From CALWZE01 sp964645785 (GTDB lineage: Bacteria; Bacillota; Clostridia; Oscillospirales; Ruminococcaceae): 64,000 nucleotides of DNA. Under the pieces are notes generated by a model. The model was given only the letters and a program-made list of their open reading frames with translations. It did no database searches and was not told the origin of the DNA. The DNA is taken from positions 1 to 64,000 of the forward strand of contig CAZYAV010000003.1 in NCBI GenBank assembly GCA_964645785.1. The letters run 5' to 3'. Below, one piece after another: positions 16,912 through 26,163 of this stretch. A program made the position numbers and the translations under genes. The first letter of the stretch is position 1, and each line of letters begins with the position of its first letter.

Positions 16912-17958
16912 ATGACTGGAACGATGAAAGCGGCCGTCAAGGTCGACGAATCCAAACACTACGAGGTCAAGCAGGTTCCCATCCCCACCCTCGGCCCGCT
17001 CGACGTGTTGATGAAGGTTGACACCATCGGCCTGTGCGGCACCGACGTCGCCATCCGCAACAACACCTTTATGGGGCGGCACGGCCGCGTCGTTCCCCCG
17101 CTCATCCCGGGGCACGAGTTCTGCGGCATTGTTGTTGAGGTCGGCTCGCAGGTTTCCAAATTCAAGGTGGGCGACCGCATCCGCGAGACCCATTCCCTTT
17201 ACTGCGGCGTCTGCCGCGAGTGCATGGCGGGCAGAAAATGCACCCACTGGATTCACTGGGGTATCGACCGGGACGGCGGGTTTGCCGAATACGCCGCCAT
17301 TCACCAGGACTCGCTCGGCCACGTGCCCGAATTCATGCCGTTTAAGCATGTCCCGCTGATTGAGAACGCGGCGCTTGCCGTCACGGCGGTGCACGACACC
17401 AACATTCCCCCGGGGAGCGTCGTGGCGATTTTCGGCCCGGGCTCCGCCGGCCAGCTCTGCGTGCAGACCGCCAGGCTGACCTCCCCGCGCAAGCTCATCA
17501 TGGTTGGCCTGAGCGACGACGTCGACCGGCTTGAAGCCTCCAAGCGGCTCGGCGCAACCGACGTCATCATGGCCGACAAGGAGGACGCCGTCGAGCGGAT
17601 CCACGAGCTGACCGACGGCCACGGCGCGGACTTCACCATCGAGGTGACCGGCAAGGTGGGCGGCGTGGAAAACGCCATTCATTCCCTCGCCGTCAGCGGC
17701 ACCTGCATCATCGCGGGCAGCGGCTTTGAGGGCAAAACCGTCAGCTTCCGCCCCTGGAACTTTGTGCGCAACGAAAACGTCATCAAGACCATCCAGGGCT
17801 ATTCCGAACCGGCCTATGTCACCATGCTCGACCTTTATCAGAACGGCATGATCGATTTCGACGCCGTCATCTCCCACTACATGAAGCTTGACCAGGTCAA
17901 CGAGGCGTGCGATCTCGTCGAGCAGAAAAAGGCGCTCAAGGTCATGATGACCCCGTAA
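16912..17958 (+). CDS. Zinc-dependent alcohol/polyol dehydrogenase, paralog 2
   Basis: It has 348 residues, the same length as paralog 1 and is highly similar along the full length, so the pair arose by tandem duplication. All catalytic ligands (GLCGTD, PGHEFCGIV) and the shortened structural cluster CGVCRECMAGRKC are kept. Differences gather in the region after FAEY and in the Rossmann fold (FGPGSAGQ), which may alter substrate or cofactor use. Ribosome binding site AAGGAGG lies 9 bases before the ATG. A terminator ends the two-gene unit. Confidence 0.88.
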   Translation: MTGTMKAAVKVDESKHYEVKQVPIPTLGPLDVLMKVDTIGLCGTDVAIRNNTFMGRHGRVVPPLIPGHEFCGIVVEVGSQVSKFKVGDRIRETHSLYCGVCRECMAGRKCTHWIHWGIDRDGGFAEYAAIHQDSLGHVPEFMPFKHVPLIENAALAVTAVHDTNIPPGSVVAIFGPGSAGQLCVQTARLTSPRKLIMVGLSDDVDRLEASKRLGATDVIMADKEDAVERIHELTDGHGADFTIEVTGKVGGVENAIHSLAVSGTCIIAGSGFEGKTVSFRPWNFVRNENVIKTIQGYSEPAYVTMLDLYQNGMIDFDAVISHYMKLDQVNEACDLVEQKKALKVMMTP

Positions 17959-18020
17959 AAAGCAGAGCCGGCTGTGCGACTGGCAGGGTTCTGCCTGAGC
18001 CTGTCTCTGTTTTTTGGCCG

Positions 18021-18069
18021 AAGAGGTCTGTTGTCTGCTTGATCCGGCAACAGACCTCTTGCCTTTTTT
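18021..18069 (+). terminator. Terminator of the tandem dehydrogenase unit
   Basis: A 13-bp perfect stem (AAGAGGTCTGTTG with its complement at 18048-18060) and a 14-base loop are followed by GCC and T6. Confidence 0.9.
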
Positions 18070-18098
18070 CGGCCGGCTCCCGCCGCATCCTGCGTGTA

Positions 18099-18128
18099 TT
18101 GACAACCGTTTTGGTGGAAAACTAAACT
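18099..18128 (+). promoter_or_regulatory. Promoter of the AraC-type regulator
   Basis: TTGACA (18099-18104), an 18-base spacer and TAAACT (18123-18128) lie 23 bases before the ATG. Confidence 0.65.
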
Positions 18129-18151
18129 GAGGATAAAAGGAGGGCTTTTGT

Positions 18152-19072
18152 ATGCGATTAAACAAATCAGTATGCGGAGAATATGCCAAGCATCTGACGT
18201 CCAGCTTTGACATTCGATATCTTTCCGGCAGAAACGAGCAGAATCTGCATCTGCATTATCATGATTTCTGCGAGCTGGTTTATATCGTCAAGGGGCATGT
18301 CGCCTATCAGACCTCGCACGGCCTGTTCGCCCTGAAGCCGGGCGACATCATGCTGCTTAGCGCATATGAAAAGCACGGCCCAAGGCTGCTCAAGGCCGAC
18401 ACGCTGTATGAGCGCATCACCCTTCAAATTGACCAGTCGCTGCTTGAAAAACTCTCCCGGGACGGTATTGACCTCTCCATCTGCTATAAAAAGAACCCCT
18501 TTGCGGTGTTCCGGCTGCCCTACTATGCGCAAAGCCAGATCCGCATGATTCTGGGCAAGCTGCTGTCCATCCGGCAGGATCGCCCGTTCGGCTACGAACT
18601 TTTGACCGAGATTTACATCACCGAGCTGTTTGTCAAGATTTCCGAATATTTTTATGAGGAGAACTCGGAGGCGTCCGCCTCCAAGCTCCAGCCCGTCCAG
18701 CTGTTGAGCATGATCGAACAGTACGTGGTGGAGAACATCGACTCCCAGATTTCGATTGACGACATCGCCAATTTTGTCTGCATCAACAAATACAGCCTCA
18801 TGCGCTTTTTCAAGGAGCTGACCGGCTACACGACCTATCAGTATATCATCAACAAGCGGCTGGAGGTGGCCGAGACCATGATCCTGTCCGGCGAAACGTT
18901 CAGCGGCGCGGCCGAAAAATGCGGGTTCAGCGACTATTCCTGCTTTTACCGCTGCTTTATGAAAAAGCACAACCTCTCGCCTCAGAAATACTTTGGCGAG
19001 CTGCATCCCGCGCGCCCGGCCGATACGGACGCGGACAGCCTCGCGGACATCGCGAACGAGTCGGTCGGCTGA
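18152..19072 (+). CDS. AraC-family transcriptional regulator with cupin sensor domain
   Basis: The product has 306 residues. The N-terminal cupin-like ligand domain (around LHLHYHDFCELVYIVKGHVAY and LKPGDIMLL) is followed by a C-terminal AraC double helix-turn-helix (about residues 185-285) with IDDIANFVCINKYSLMRFFKELTGYTTYQYIINKRLEVAETMIL and FSGAAEKCGFSDYSCFYRCFMKKHNLSPQKY. The start has an AAAGGAGG site. Its place between the dehydrogenases and the liv importer suggests it senses the substrate and controls one or both (inference). The gene is less GC-rich than its neighbours. Confidence 0.93.
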   Translation: MRLNKSVCGEYAKHLTSSFDIRYLSGRNEQNLHLHYHDFCELVYIVKGHVAYQTSHGLFALKPGDIMLLSAYEKHGPRLLKADTLYERITLQIDQSLLEKLSRDGIDLSICYKKNPFAVFRLPYYAQSQIRMILGKLLSIRQDRPFGYELLTEIYITELFVKISEYFYEENSEASASKLQPVQLLSMIEQYVVENIDSQISIDDIANFVCINKYSLMRFFKELTGYTTYQYIINKRLEVAETMILSGETFSGAAEKCGFSDYSCFYRCFMKKHNLSPQKYFGELHPARPADTDADSLADIANESVG

Positions 19073-19470
19073 GCGGGCGGCGGGGCAGGGGATAATTTGC
19101 GCCGAAAGCGGCCGTCCGCCGCGCCCGGCAGGCAGCTCCGGCCGCATCCAGTCACATGCGGGCTGTTTTGGGCGCATCGCGGGCTTGGAAGCGCGGCGGG
19201 GCAGAGTCTTGGCTGGCCAGCGGCACTCCCGCTTCCGTTTTGCGCGCCCGGCAGGGATGCGGGCAGCGTCACCGGCGCAGCCCGCCTCTTTCACCGGCCG
19301 AGCACACCCCGGTATGCCAAATGCGCGGCTTTCCTCCGCCGCACCCGATGCACAAGCGGCGCAAATCCCGGGCAGGGAAAAAACAGCGGACGGAGCAGAT
19401 CATCACGATCTGCTCCGTCCGGCTTTTTCTATTTACCTATTCGCAGGGATTCCGGGCTGTGCGCGGCTCG
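19073..19470. other. 398-bp convergent gap between regulator and livF
   Basis: Apart from the shared terminator at 19388-19428 nothing is seen; the frames here are GC-driven. Confidence 0.55.
19388..19428. terminator. Bidirectional terminator between the AraC gene and livF
   Basis: A 14-bp perfect stem (GGACGGAGCAGATC and its complement) has a 5-base loop. T5 follows on the plus strand, and on the minus strand a T6 run (19378-19383) follows. It can end transcription from both sides. Confidence 0.88.
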
Positions 19471-20202
19471 TCAGCCCGCCTCGTCCGCAAAGATGCCGAG
19501 ATACGCCTTGGCCACCTTGGCGTCCGAGCGCAGCTCGCTTGCGCGCCCCTGCGCGACGACGGCGCCCTGATCCAGCACATAGGCATAATCCGCAATCTCC
19601 AGCGCGAGGTTCGCATTCTGCTCGATCAGCAGAATCGGAACATTGTGGTTCTTGTTGATCTCCACAATCTTGGCGAACATCTCGTCCACGATTTTGGGGG
19701 CGAGCCCCATCGACGGCTCGTCCAGCATCAGCAGCTTGGGGCGCGCCATCATGCCGCGGCCGATCGCCAGCATCTGCTGTTCGCCGCCCGAAAGACTCCA
19801 CGCTTTCTGATCCTTGCGCTCCAGCAGCCGCGGGAACAGCTCATAGACCTTTTCCAGATCCTCGTCATACGGCTTTCTGCCAAAAAAACCGTGCCAGTTG
19901 ATCGTGCCCATCTCGAGATTTTCGCGCACCGACAGCCCCGGAAAAACCAGCCGCCCCTCCGGCACGTGGACGATGCCCTTGCGCACGGTTTGCAGGCTGT
20001 TGTCTTTGGAGATATCCTCCCCGTCCCAGGTGATTTCACCCGTGCGGTCAACGATGCCCGAAATAGATTTGAGCAGGGTGGTTTTGCCCGCGCCGTTCGC
20101 GCCGATGATGGTGCAGATCTGGCCGTCGCGAATCTCCAGGCTGACCCCCTTGAGCGCCTCGATCGTGCCGTAATACGCGTGCAGGTCACTGATTTTGAGC
20201 AT
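19471..20202 (-). CDS. livF: Branched-chain amino acid-type ABC importer ATPase LivF
   Basis: This 243-residue ATPase is one of two in a hydrophobic amino acid (HAAT/Liv) importer. The Walker A motif is GANGAGKTT, the signature is LSGGEQQMLAIGRGMM, and Walker B is PKLLMLDEPSMGLAP, all of the LivF pattern. It is the last gene of livKHMGF and overlaps livG by 17 bases. Liv-type systems carry leucine, isoleucine and valine but also urea, short amides or aromatic compounds, so the name describes the family, not a proven substrate. Confidence 0.93.
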   Translation of the reverse strand: MLKISDLHAYYGTIEALKGVSLEIRDGQICTIIGANGAGKTTLLKSISGIVDRTGEITWDGEDISKDNSLQTVRKGIVHVPEGRLVFPGLSVRENLEMGTINWHGFFGRKPYDEDLEKVYELFPRLLERKDQKAWSLSGGEQQMLAIGRGMMARPKLLMLDEPSMGLAPKIVDEMFAKIVEINKNHNVPILLIEQNANLALEIADYAYVLDQGAVVAQGRASELRSDAKVAKAYLGIFADEAG

Positions 20203-20965
20203 TTCTCTTCCTCCCCAGATAGGCCTCGATTACCGCCGGGTTCGACGCGACCTCTTTCGGCGTGCCCTCGGCAATCAGCTTGCCGAAATTCAGCACAATG
20301 ATGCGGTCGCAGACATTCATGACAAGATCCATCTGGTGCTCGATCAGCACAATGCCCACGCCTTTGCTGACGGCGTACCGCAGCAGGTCGGTCACGTACT
20401 GCAATTCCATGGTGTTGAGCCCCGCCGCCGGCTCGTCGACCAGCAGTACCTTGGGGTGCGCCAACAGCGAGCGGACAATTTCCAGCCGCTTTTTCTGCCC
20501 AAAGGGCAGCGCGTTGATATCGGCCGACCAGTCAATCGAAAAGCCCGCGTACTGCATCAGCTCCTCGACCTCCGATTCAAAATCGGCGCCGCGCTTGCCC
20601 AAAAAGGATTTGAGGAACCCGACCTGATCGCCCAGATCCTTGCCGAGCAGGAGGTTATCCCGGATGGAGGATCGGTCCAGAAAGCGCGGGGTCTGGAAGG
20701 TTCGGCCAAGCCCCATCCGCGCACGATCGTGCGAGGGGATTTTGGTCACGTCCCGGCCGTTCAGGTACACCCGGCCTTCGTCGCACTGGTAGATGCCGCT
20801 GATGAGATTGAGCAGGGTCGTCTTGCCCGCGCCGTTCGGCCCGATCAGGCCCATGATCTCGCCGGGCGCCACCTCAAACGAGACATGGTCGGCGGCGACC
20901 AGGCCGCCGAACGAGATGGTCAGCCCCTCAGCCCTCAGCAGTGCCTGCGTGTTTGTCTGTGCCAT
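20186..20965 (-). CDS. livG: Branched-chain amino acid-type ABC importer ATPase LivG
   Basis: The product has 259 residues. The Walker A motif is GPNGAGKTT, the LivG-specific stretch GLGRTFQTPRFLDRSS is present, the signature region reads LPFGQKKRLEIVRSLL, and Walker B is PKVLLVDEPAAGLN. The start at 20965 follows AGGAGGGG by six bases; longer frames are not supported. The gene overlaps livM by 38 bases and livF by 17, so the genes are tightly coupled. Confidence 0.93.
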   Translation of the reverse strand: MAQTNTQALLRAEGLTISFGGLVAADHVSFEVAPGEIMGLIGPNGAGKTTLLNLISGIYQCDEGRVYLNGRDVTKIPSHDRARMGLGRTFQTPRFLDRSSIRDNLLLGKDLGDQVGFLKSFLGKRGADFESEVEELMQYAGFSIDWSADINALPFGQKKRLEIVRSLLAHPKVLLVDEPAAGLNTMELQYVTDLLRYAVSKGVGIVLIEHQMDLVMNVCDRIIVLNFGKLIAEGTPKEVASNPAVIEAYLGRKRNAQNQ

Positions 20966-21953
20966 TGTCCGCCCCTCCTTTCTTTGCAATCGACCGCTTG
21001 AGCTTTGCCCATGCGGACGAGACAATCCCCGCGATGCCCATCGGCATGAAGATCATCAGCAGAATCAGCATGATGCCCTGAATCAGCCGCATGTATTCCT
21101 GAATCGGGCGCAGCACCTCGGGCATCAGCTGCACGAGGAACGCGCCGCCCAGCGCGCCGACCGTGCTGTTGACCCCGCCCAGCATGACCATCATCAGCAG
21201 GTTCTGCTGCACGTTGAAGGTGAACAGGGAGGCGCTGACGACGCCGTTGTGATAGGCCACCAGCATCCCGGCCAGCGCCGAGAACATCGAGCCCACCGTG
21301 AACGCGATGCGCTTGGTGCGGTGGATGTTGACCCCCAGCGTCTCCGCCGCGACCGTGTTGTCCCGGATGGACATCAGGCTGCGCCCCAGCGAGCTGCTGC
21401 GGATGCGCGAGACAATCAGCGCGATGACCAGTGCGATGCAGGACAGCAGGATGCACCAGTCGCTCAGGCTTTTAAACTGAAAGCCGAAAACGGTCAGCTT
21501 GGGGATGCCGTTGATGCCGTCCGCCCCGTTGGACAGCGGCTTGAAATTCTGGAACACGGTCGCCATCATGTTGCACAGGCCGATCGTGCCGAACACAAAG
21601 TAATAGCCCGACAGCCGCACGAGCATGATGGACAGGATGAACGCGATGAGGGTCGCCGCCGCGACGGCCAGCACCCCCGCCAGCAGGGTCGGCAGCCCGA
21701 AGTTCTTGGCCAGCTGCGCGGTGAAAAACGCGCCGAAGCCCATGAAGGTGACCGTCGCCATCGGCATCATGCCGCCCATGCCGAGCATGATGGTGTAGCC
21801 CATGATCGAGATAAAATAGATGATTGCGGAATTGACGATGGTCAGCTGGTAATTGTTCAGCCTGCCCGGCAGGAACAGGATCACCGCCAGAACCAGCAAA
21901 ACCAGCCCGCACCGAAGAAGCGTGCTTGGCGCCAGAAGTTTCTGTTTCATCAT
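20928..21953 (-). CDS. livM: Branched-chain amino acid-type ABC importer permease LivM
   Basis: This integral membrane protein has about 342 residues and eight to ten helices. The family loop SSSLGRSLMSIRDNTVAAETLGVNIHRTKRIAFTVGSMFSALAG (EAA-like ATPase contact) is present. Two ATG codons follow each other (21953, 21950) behind a GAGGGGG site; the first is given. It pairs with LivH to form the channel. Confidence 0.92.
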   Translation of the reverse strand: MMKQKLLAPSTLLRCGLVLLVLAVILFLPGRLNNYQLTIVNSAIIYFISIMGYTIMLGMGGMMPMATVTFMGFGAFFTAQLAKNFGLPTLLAGVLAVAAATLIAFILSIMLVRLSGYYFVFGTIGLCNMMATVFQNFKPLSNGADGINGIPKLTVFGFQFKSLSDWCILLSCIALVIALIVSRIRSSSLGRSLMSIRDNTVAAETLGVNIHRTKRIAFTVGSMFSALAGMLVAYHNGVVSASLFTFNVQQNLLMMVMLGGVNSTVGALGGAFLVQLMPEVLRPIQEYMRLIQGIMLILLMIFMPMGIAGIVSSAWAKLKRSIAKKGGADNGTDKHAGTAEG

Positions 21954-21961
21954 GTACCCCC

Positions 21962-22834
21962 TCACGCTTTCTCTTTCAGCTGGATTTCGCCGAAAATTCC
22001 CTGCGGGCGGATCAGCAGGGTCAGCAGCAGCACGCCGAACACGAACACATCCTTGTAAACGGTCGTGAAATAGGTGCTGTAAGACTCAATCAGGCCGATC
22101 AGCAGGCTGCCGACCACCGCGCCGGGCACGCTGCCGAACCCGCCGAGCACCATCGACGCGAACGCCTTGGATTGCAGCGAATTCAGAGTGGTGCGCACAA
22201 GGAAGATCGGCGCGACCAGATACCCCGCGAAGCCCGCGATCATCATGACGATGATGTAGGTGCCCAGCGTGGTCAGGATGGCGGGGATGCCGATTAGGTT
22301 TGCGGCATAGCTGTTCTGCGCCGCGGCGAGCATCGCGCGGCCGGCATACAGCTTGTCGAACAGCAGATAGACCCCGGTCATCACAACGAGGCTTGCGACA
22401 AACACAACGATATACTGCCACTGCAGCACAAAGGTGCCGATAGTCAGCGTGCCGGGGATAATCGGCTCCATCGGCTTGACCATCGAGCCGCAGACCAGCA
22501 GGCAGATTTCCTGAATAATCATCCCCGCGCCCAGCGTGCAGACCATGATGGCCTGTTTCCACTTGGCTTTGCGCAGCGGGTAATAGCAGGTAAACATGAA
22601 AATCGCGCCGAAGCAGGCGAACAGGATAATCATCATGCCGATCATCGGCAGCCCGCTCAGATCCAGCCGCTCCATACAGAAAAACGCCGTGAACGCGCCA
22701 AGCGCAAGCAGGTCGCCCTGCGCGTAGTTGGTGACCCCGACGGCGCGGATCAGCAGCAGCAGCCCGACGGACAGCATGGCGTAGATCATGCCCATCGCGA
22801 GACCGCTGCCGGTCAACGAAAGAAACATACCCAT
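21962..22834 (-). CDS. livH: Branched-chain amino acid-type ABC importer permease LivH
   Basis: This 290-residue membrane protein has the LivH start (LTGSGLAMGMIYAMLSVGLLLL), the motif VTNYAQGDLLALGAF and the C-terminal coupling loop NSLQSKAFASMVLGGFGSVPGAVVGSLLIGL. It lies 103 bases downstream of livK across a stable hairpin and 8 bases upstream of livM. Confidence 0.92.
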   Translation of the reverse strand: MGMFLSLTGSGLAMGMIYAMLSVGLLLLIRAVGVTNYAQGDLLALGAFTAFFCMERLDLSGLPMIGMMIILFACFGAIFMFTCYYPLRKAKWKQAIMVCTLGAGMIIQEICLLVCGSMVKPMEPIIPGTLTIGTFVLQWQYIVVFVASLVVMTGVYLLFDKLYAGRAMLAAAQNSYAANLIGIPAILTTLGTYIIVMMIAGFAGYLVAPIFLVRTTLNSLQSKAFASMVLGGFGSVPGAVVGSLLIGLIESYSTYFTTVYKDVFVFGVLLLTLLIRPQGIFGEIQLKEKA

Positions 22835-22871
22835 AACAACCCTGCTCCTTTTCCTTGCGGTTGTTTTTTAG

Positions 22872-22911
22872 AATGCGGGGGCTTCAAAACACAGCGTTCT
22901 GAAGCCCCCGC
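22872..22911 (-). other. Hairpin between livK and livH
   Basis: GCGGGGGCTTC and GAAGCCCCCGC form an 11-bp stem with a 15-base loop. On the transcribed strand no T-run follows, so it is probably an mRNA-stabilising or processing hairpin that lets livK mRNA exceed livHMGF, as is common for binding-protein genes, rather than a full terminator. Confidence 0.6.
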
Positions 22912-22937
22912 GCAGATTCGTTCAGTTGGCGGAAAAC

Positions 22938-24134
22938 TCAGCCCCTGAACACCTGATCGTTGAAGATGACCGCGCCGTCCTTGATCTCCGCAAGCCAGCC
23001 GTAGCTCGCCAGCGAGTGATCCTCATGATAGCTGTAGCTGGTCATGATGCCCTGATAGTCGGAAAGCTGGGTCAGCGCGTCGTTGATCGCCTTGGGATCG
23101 GCAGAGCCGGCGGTCTCGGCGGCCTGCGCGAGATAGAACACCGCGTCGTAGTACGCCGTCTCCGACCAGCTCGGGCGGCCGAGATCCTTGGTGTCTCTCG
23201 CCAGCAGCTCGTTGACATACTCCTGAACGCCCGGCGTCGTGGCCTCCAGGTTGAACTCGGAAATGCCGAACCAGCCCTCGCCGGCGCCGTCGGTCAGCAC
23301 GTCCACAAACGCGTAGGACAGGTTGCCCGAGGAGGTTGCCACCGGCTTGTCATAGCCGAAGTTCTTGACCGTCTCGGCCAGCAGAACGCCGTCCTGCTGG
23401 TTGGTGCAGAAGATGGCGAGGCCGTCGTTGTCGGTGGCCATAACCTGGGTGAGGATGGGGGTGAAGTCGGAGGTGGTGGTTCTGTCATAGCCGAAATCGC
23501 CCGCAATGGTGCCGCCCAGCTCCTCCATCGCCGCGATGTAGGTGTCGTGCTGGCTCTGGCCGGAGGCCTCGGTCATCCAGATGACGCAGGGCTTGCTGAC
23601 GCCGTAGTTGTCGTGGTGCACCTGGGCGAGAATCTTGGTGGTGATGGTGTCCGGCAGGCGGCACTGCCAGATGTACGGGTTCTCCAGGCTGATGATGCCC
23701 GAGCTGTTGCCCATGGTGATGTTGGGGATCTCCGCCTCGCGCACAATCTCCGAGCCCGCGACGGTCAGCGTGCTGTTGGAATAGCCGATGGTCGCGCTGA
23801 CGCCCTCGGTGTTGACCGCGGCCTGCATCGCGTTGACAAAGCTCTGCTGATCCGCGCCGACATCGAAATAGACAAGCTCGACATCCTGGCCGAGAACGCC
23901 GCCGTTCGCGTTGATCTGCTCAACGGCGTATTCCACCGCGCGGGTGGCGCGGTCGCCGGTTTCCTTGCTTGCGCCGGTCAGCGCCGTCAGGATTGCGATT
24001 TTCAGATGGCCGCCGTCCGCGCTGCCATTGCTGCTGTCGTTGTTCTGCTCCCCCTGATCCTTGTTCCCGCCGCATGCCGCAAGCGAGAGGCAGAGGATAA
24101 GAGCCAGCAGAACAGCCAAGAATTTTTTCATCAT
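22938..24134 (-). CDS. livK: Liv-type substrate-binding lipoprotein
   Basis: This 398-residue periplasmic-binding protein is anchored by a lipobox (LSLAAC, Cys21) and belongs to the Leu/Ile/Val class, with the start LKIAILTALTGASKETGDRATRAVEYAVEQINANGGVLG typical of the family. The first of two adjacent ATG codons has an AAAGGAG site at good distance. It is the first gene of the importer operon. Its binding site residues cannot be mapped by eye, so the ligand stays open; neighbouring dehydrogenases argue that it need not be an amino acid. Confidence 0.92.
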   Translation of the reverse strand: MMKKFLAVLLALILCLSLAACGGNKDQGEQNNDSSNGSADGGHLKIAILTALTGASKETGDRATRAVEYAVEQINANGGVLGQDVELVYFDVGADQQSFVNAMQAAVNTEGVSATIGYSNSTLTVAGSEIVREAEIPNITMGNSSGIISLENPYIWQCRLPDTITTKILAQVHHDNYGVSKPCVIWMTEASGQSQHDTYIAAMEELGGTIAGDFGYDRTTTSDFTPILTQVMATDNDGLAIFCTNQQDGVLLAETVKNFGYDKPVATSSGNLSYAFVDVLTDGAGEGWFGISEFNLEATTPGVQEYVNELLARDTKDLGRPSWSETAYYDAVFYLAQAAETAGSADPKAINDALTQLSDYQGIMTSYSYHEDHSLASYGWLAEIKDGAVIFNDQVFRG

Positions 24135-24615
24135 TTTGCTCCTTTCGTTGTCTGGCCAATTTTATTCAAATAGCCCCGGCACACCGGCGCTTTCCGAATC
24201 GGCTTCCCGCAAACACATCATCAAGTTAGACAATTTATGCTGAATCCATGTTACCATTTTTGGGCTGGATGCCTACAGTGCTATTTCTGCTCTCCCCATT
24301 GTTAATCATGACTTTTTGACCCGCGCACCCTGTTTTTGCCAATCGGGCAAAAAATCCCCCTATTTTCCCGCTTTGCCGCGGGGCATCCCCCGTTTTTGCC
24401 CGGTGTGGGCGCAGGGCTGCGCGTGTGCGCCCGGTTGTTTGCCCGGCGCGGGGCTGCCGCTGCGCGCCGGTGCTCTCCGCTAAAAAGCAAAAATTACAAT
24501 CCCGATGCCCCGATTTACATAGCGGCCGGGCACCCGCCATGTTAAGATGATTTTAAATAGGATTTGACCGAAGCCGCTTTTTATGAATTTAATTTTTTGC
24601 AATGGAGGTCGCGTC
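24135..24615. other. 481-bp divergent control region, livK and oxidoreductase gene
   Basis: The region is richer in A+T than its surroundings, as expected for divergent promoters. It contains an inverted repeat TTTTTGCC-N5-GGCAAAAA (24333-24353). I could not assign a convincing -35/-10 pair for either gene. Confidence 0.55.
24333..24353. promoter_or_regulatory. Inverted repeat in the livK/oxidoreductase divergent region
   Basis: TTTTTGCC (24333-24340) and GGCAAAAA (24346-24353) flank five bases. It is symmetrical enough for a dimeric regulator; it is also a possible small terminator. Confidence 0.4.
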
Positions 24616-25803
24616 ATGAAAACAGTACGGGTCGGTATGGTCGGTTCGGGATTTGTCTCTCACATTCATCTGGATGCGTTCCGGCGGGTGTGCGGTGAGG
24701 CCGGCATCGAGGCCGCCGGCATTCTCGCGCGCAGCCGCGCGCAGGAATACGCCGAAAAGTTCGGCATCGGGCGAATCTACAAAACGTATGAGGAGATGCT
24801 GGCGGACCCGGATATCGACGCCGTGGATCTCTGCGTGCCCAACATGCTGCACGCGGATTTCTGCGTGCAGGCCGCGAACGCCGGCAAGCACATCATCTGC
24901 GAAAAGCCGCTGACCGGCGGCTTCGGCGAGGGGGGCGACCCCGGCGTCCCGGCCGGCTCGCTGCCCCGGAAGGCGCTGTACCTGGAGGCCATGCGCAACG
25001 CGGACAGAATTGTCGAGGCCGCGCGCAAAAACGGGGTCAAAATCTGCTATGCGGAGGATTTCGTCTACGCCCCCGTCGTGGCGAAGGCCAAGCGCCTTGT
25101 CGACCAGAGCAACAGCGCCATCCTTGAGATCCGCACCGAGGAGAGCCACAGCGGCTCCCACGCCGCCTATTCCCGGCAGTGGAGGCTTGCGGGCGGCGGG
25201 TCGCTGCTGCGCATGGGCTCCCACCCGGTCGGGCTTGCGCTGCACCTCAAGCGGTATGAGGGGATGCAGAAATACGGCAAGCCCATCGAGGTGCAGTCGG
25301 TCGTCGCCGACGTCGCCTCGCTGACCCACACGGCGCCCTTCAAGACCTACCGCAAGGACTGGATCGTCAACCAGTGGGAGGACGTGGAGGACTGGTCGAC
25401 CGCCGTCATCACCTTCGAGGACGGCACAAAGGCGGTCATCGCGGCCAACGACACGACGCTGGGCGGCGTGGTCAACACGCTGGATATCTTTACCACCAAC
25501 ACGGTGCTGCACTGCAACATGGCGGCCAACGACGCGCTCAAGGCCTACACCCCCTCCCCCACCACCTACGGGGACGAGTACATCTCGGAAAAAATCGAGA
25601 CGACCGCCGGGTGGACCTTCCCCTCGCCCGACGAGGACTACATGCGCGGCTATCCGCAGGAGATGCAGGATTTCGCCGAGGCGATTGCCTATGACCGCGA
25701 GCCGCTCTCGGACGGCGAGCTCGGCCGCCAGGTTGTCAAGACGATCTACGCCGCCTACCTCAGCGCCGAAACCGGCCGGCGGGTCAATCTCAACGAGCTC
25801 TGA
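24616..25803 (+). CDS. Gfo/Idh/MocA-family NAD(P)-dependent oxidoreductase
   Basis: The product has 395 residues. The Rossmann motif is VGMVGSGFVSHIHLDAF, the family signature EKPLTG lies near residue 97, and the C-terminal domain contains AEDFVYAP, RTEESHSGSHAAYSRQW and GGGSLLRMGSHP, which supply the catalytic Lys and His region. The family oxidises or reduces sugars, inositols or sugar acids at a ring carbon. The start at 24616 has GGAGG seven bases upstream; a longer frame exists but lacks a site. It is divergent from livK. Substrate unknown. Confidence 0.9.
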   Translation: MKTVRVGMVGSGFVSHIHLDAFRRVCGEAGIEAAGILARSRAQEYAEKFGIGRIYKTYEEMLADPDIDAVDLCVPNMLHADFCVQAANAGKHIICEKPLTGGFGEGGDPGVPAGSLPRKALYLEAMRNADRIVEAARKNGVKICYAEDFVYAPVVAKAKRLVDQSNSAILEIRTEESHSGSHAAYSRQWRLAGGGSLLRMGSHPVGLALHLKRYEGMQKYGKPIEVQSVVADVASLTHTAPFKTYRKDWIVNQWEDVEDWSTAVITFEDGTKAVIAANDTTLGGVVNTLDIFTTNTVLHCNMAANDALKAYTPSPTTYGDEYISEKIETTAGWTFPSPDEDYMRGYPQEMQDFAEAIAYDREPLSDGELGRQVVKTIYAAYLSAETGRRVNLNEL

Positions 25804-26163
25804 GCGCCGGGTCAAAGCGCCGCAGCGGCCGGATGCGCGGGGAACACCGGCACGCCCGGAAAGCGCCGCAGTGCAGCTGAGCCGCGGACATCGCCGCGCT
25901 GCGCAGGGCTTTCCGCTGCCAGGCAGACCTTGGCGGTTGCAGGGTAAGCGGTCAGCCGGGTCGACTGCCGCCGTGACGCTTTGCGCTGTCCGGGTGTTTT
26001 CCCGGCAATCGGGTGTTCCCGGTTGTCCCGGCGGCGCAGCGCGCCGCCGGCCGTTTGCGAACGGCCTGTCCCTTTTCCGCCGATTGCCTCAGGAGCCTTT
26101 TTGCCGGCTTAGATTGCCGGATTTGAAAAGGATCCGCGCCTGTTTATACGGAGGATTTGTAGA
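25804..26163. other. 360-bp gap between the oxidoreductase and the third dehydrogenase
   Basis: It is GC-rich and no gene, terminator with T-run or clear promoter is seen, so the two genes might be co-transcribed. A GGAGG ribosome binding site lies at its end. Confidence 0.5.

Noticed and set aside
24883..24985. Gly-rich stretch after EKPLTG in the Gfo/Idh protein as an insertion or frameshift
   Set aside because: Frame stays intact and, as I recall, relatives of this subgroup carry a similar loop there.
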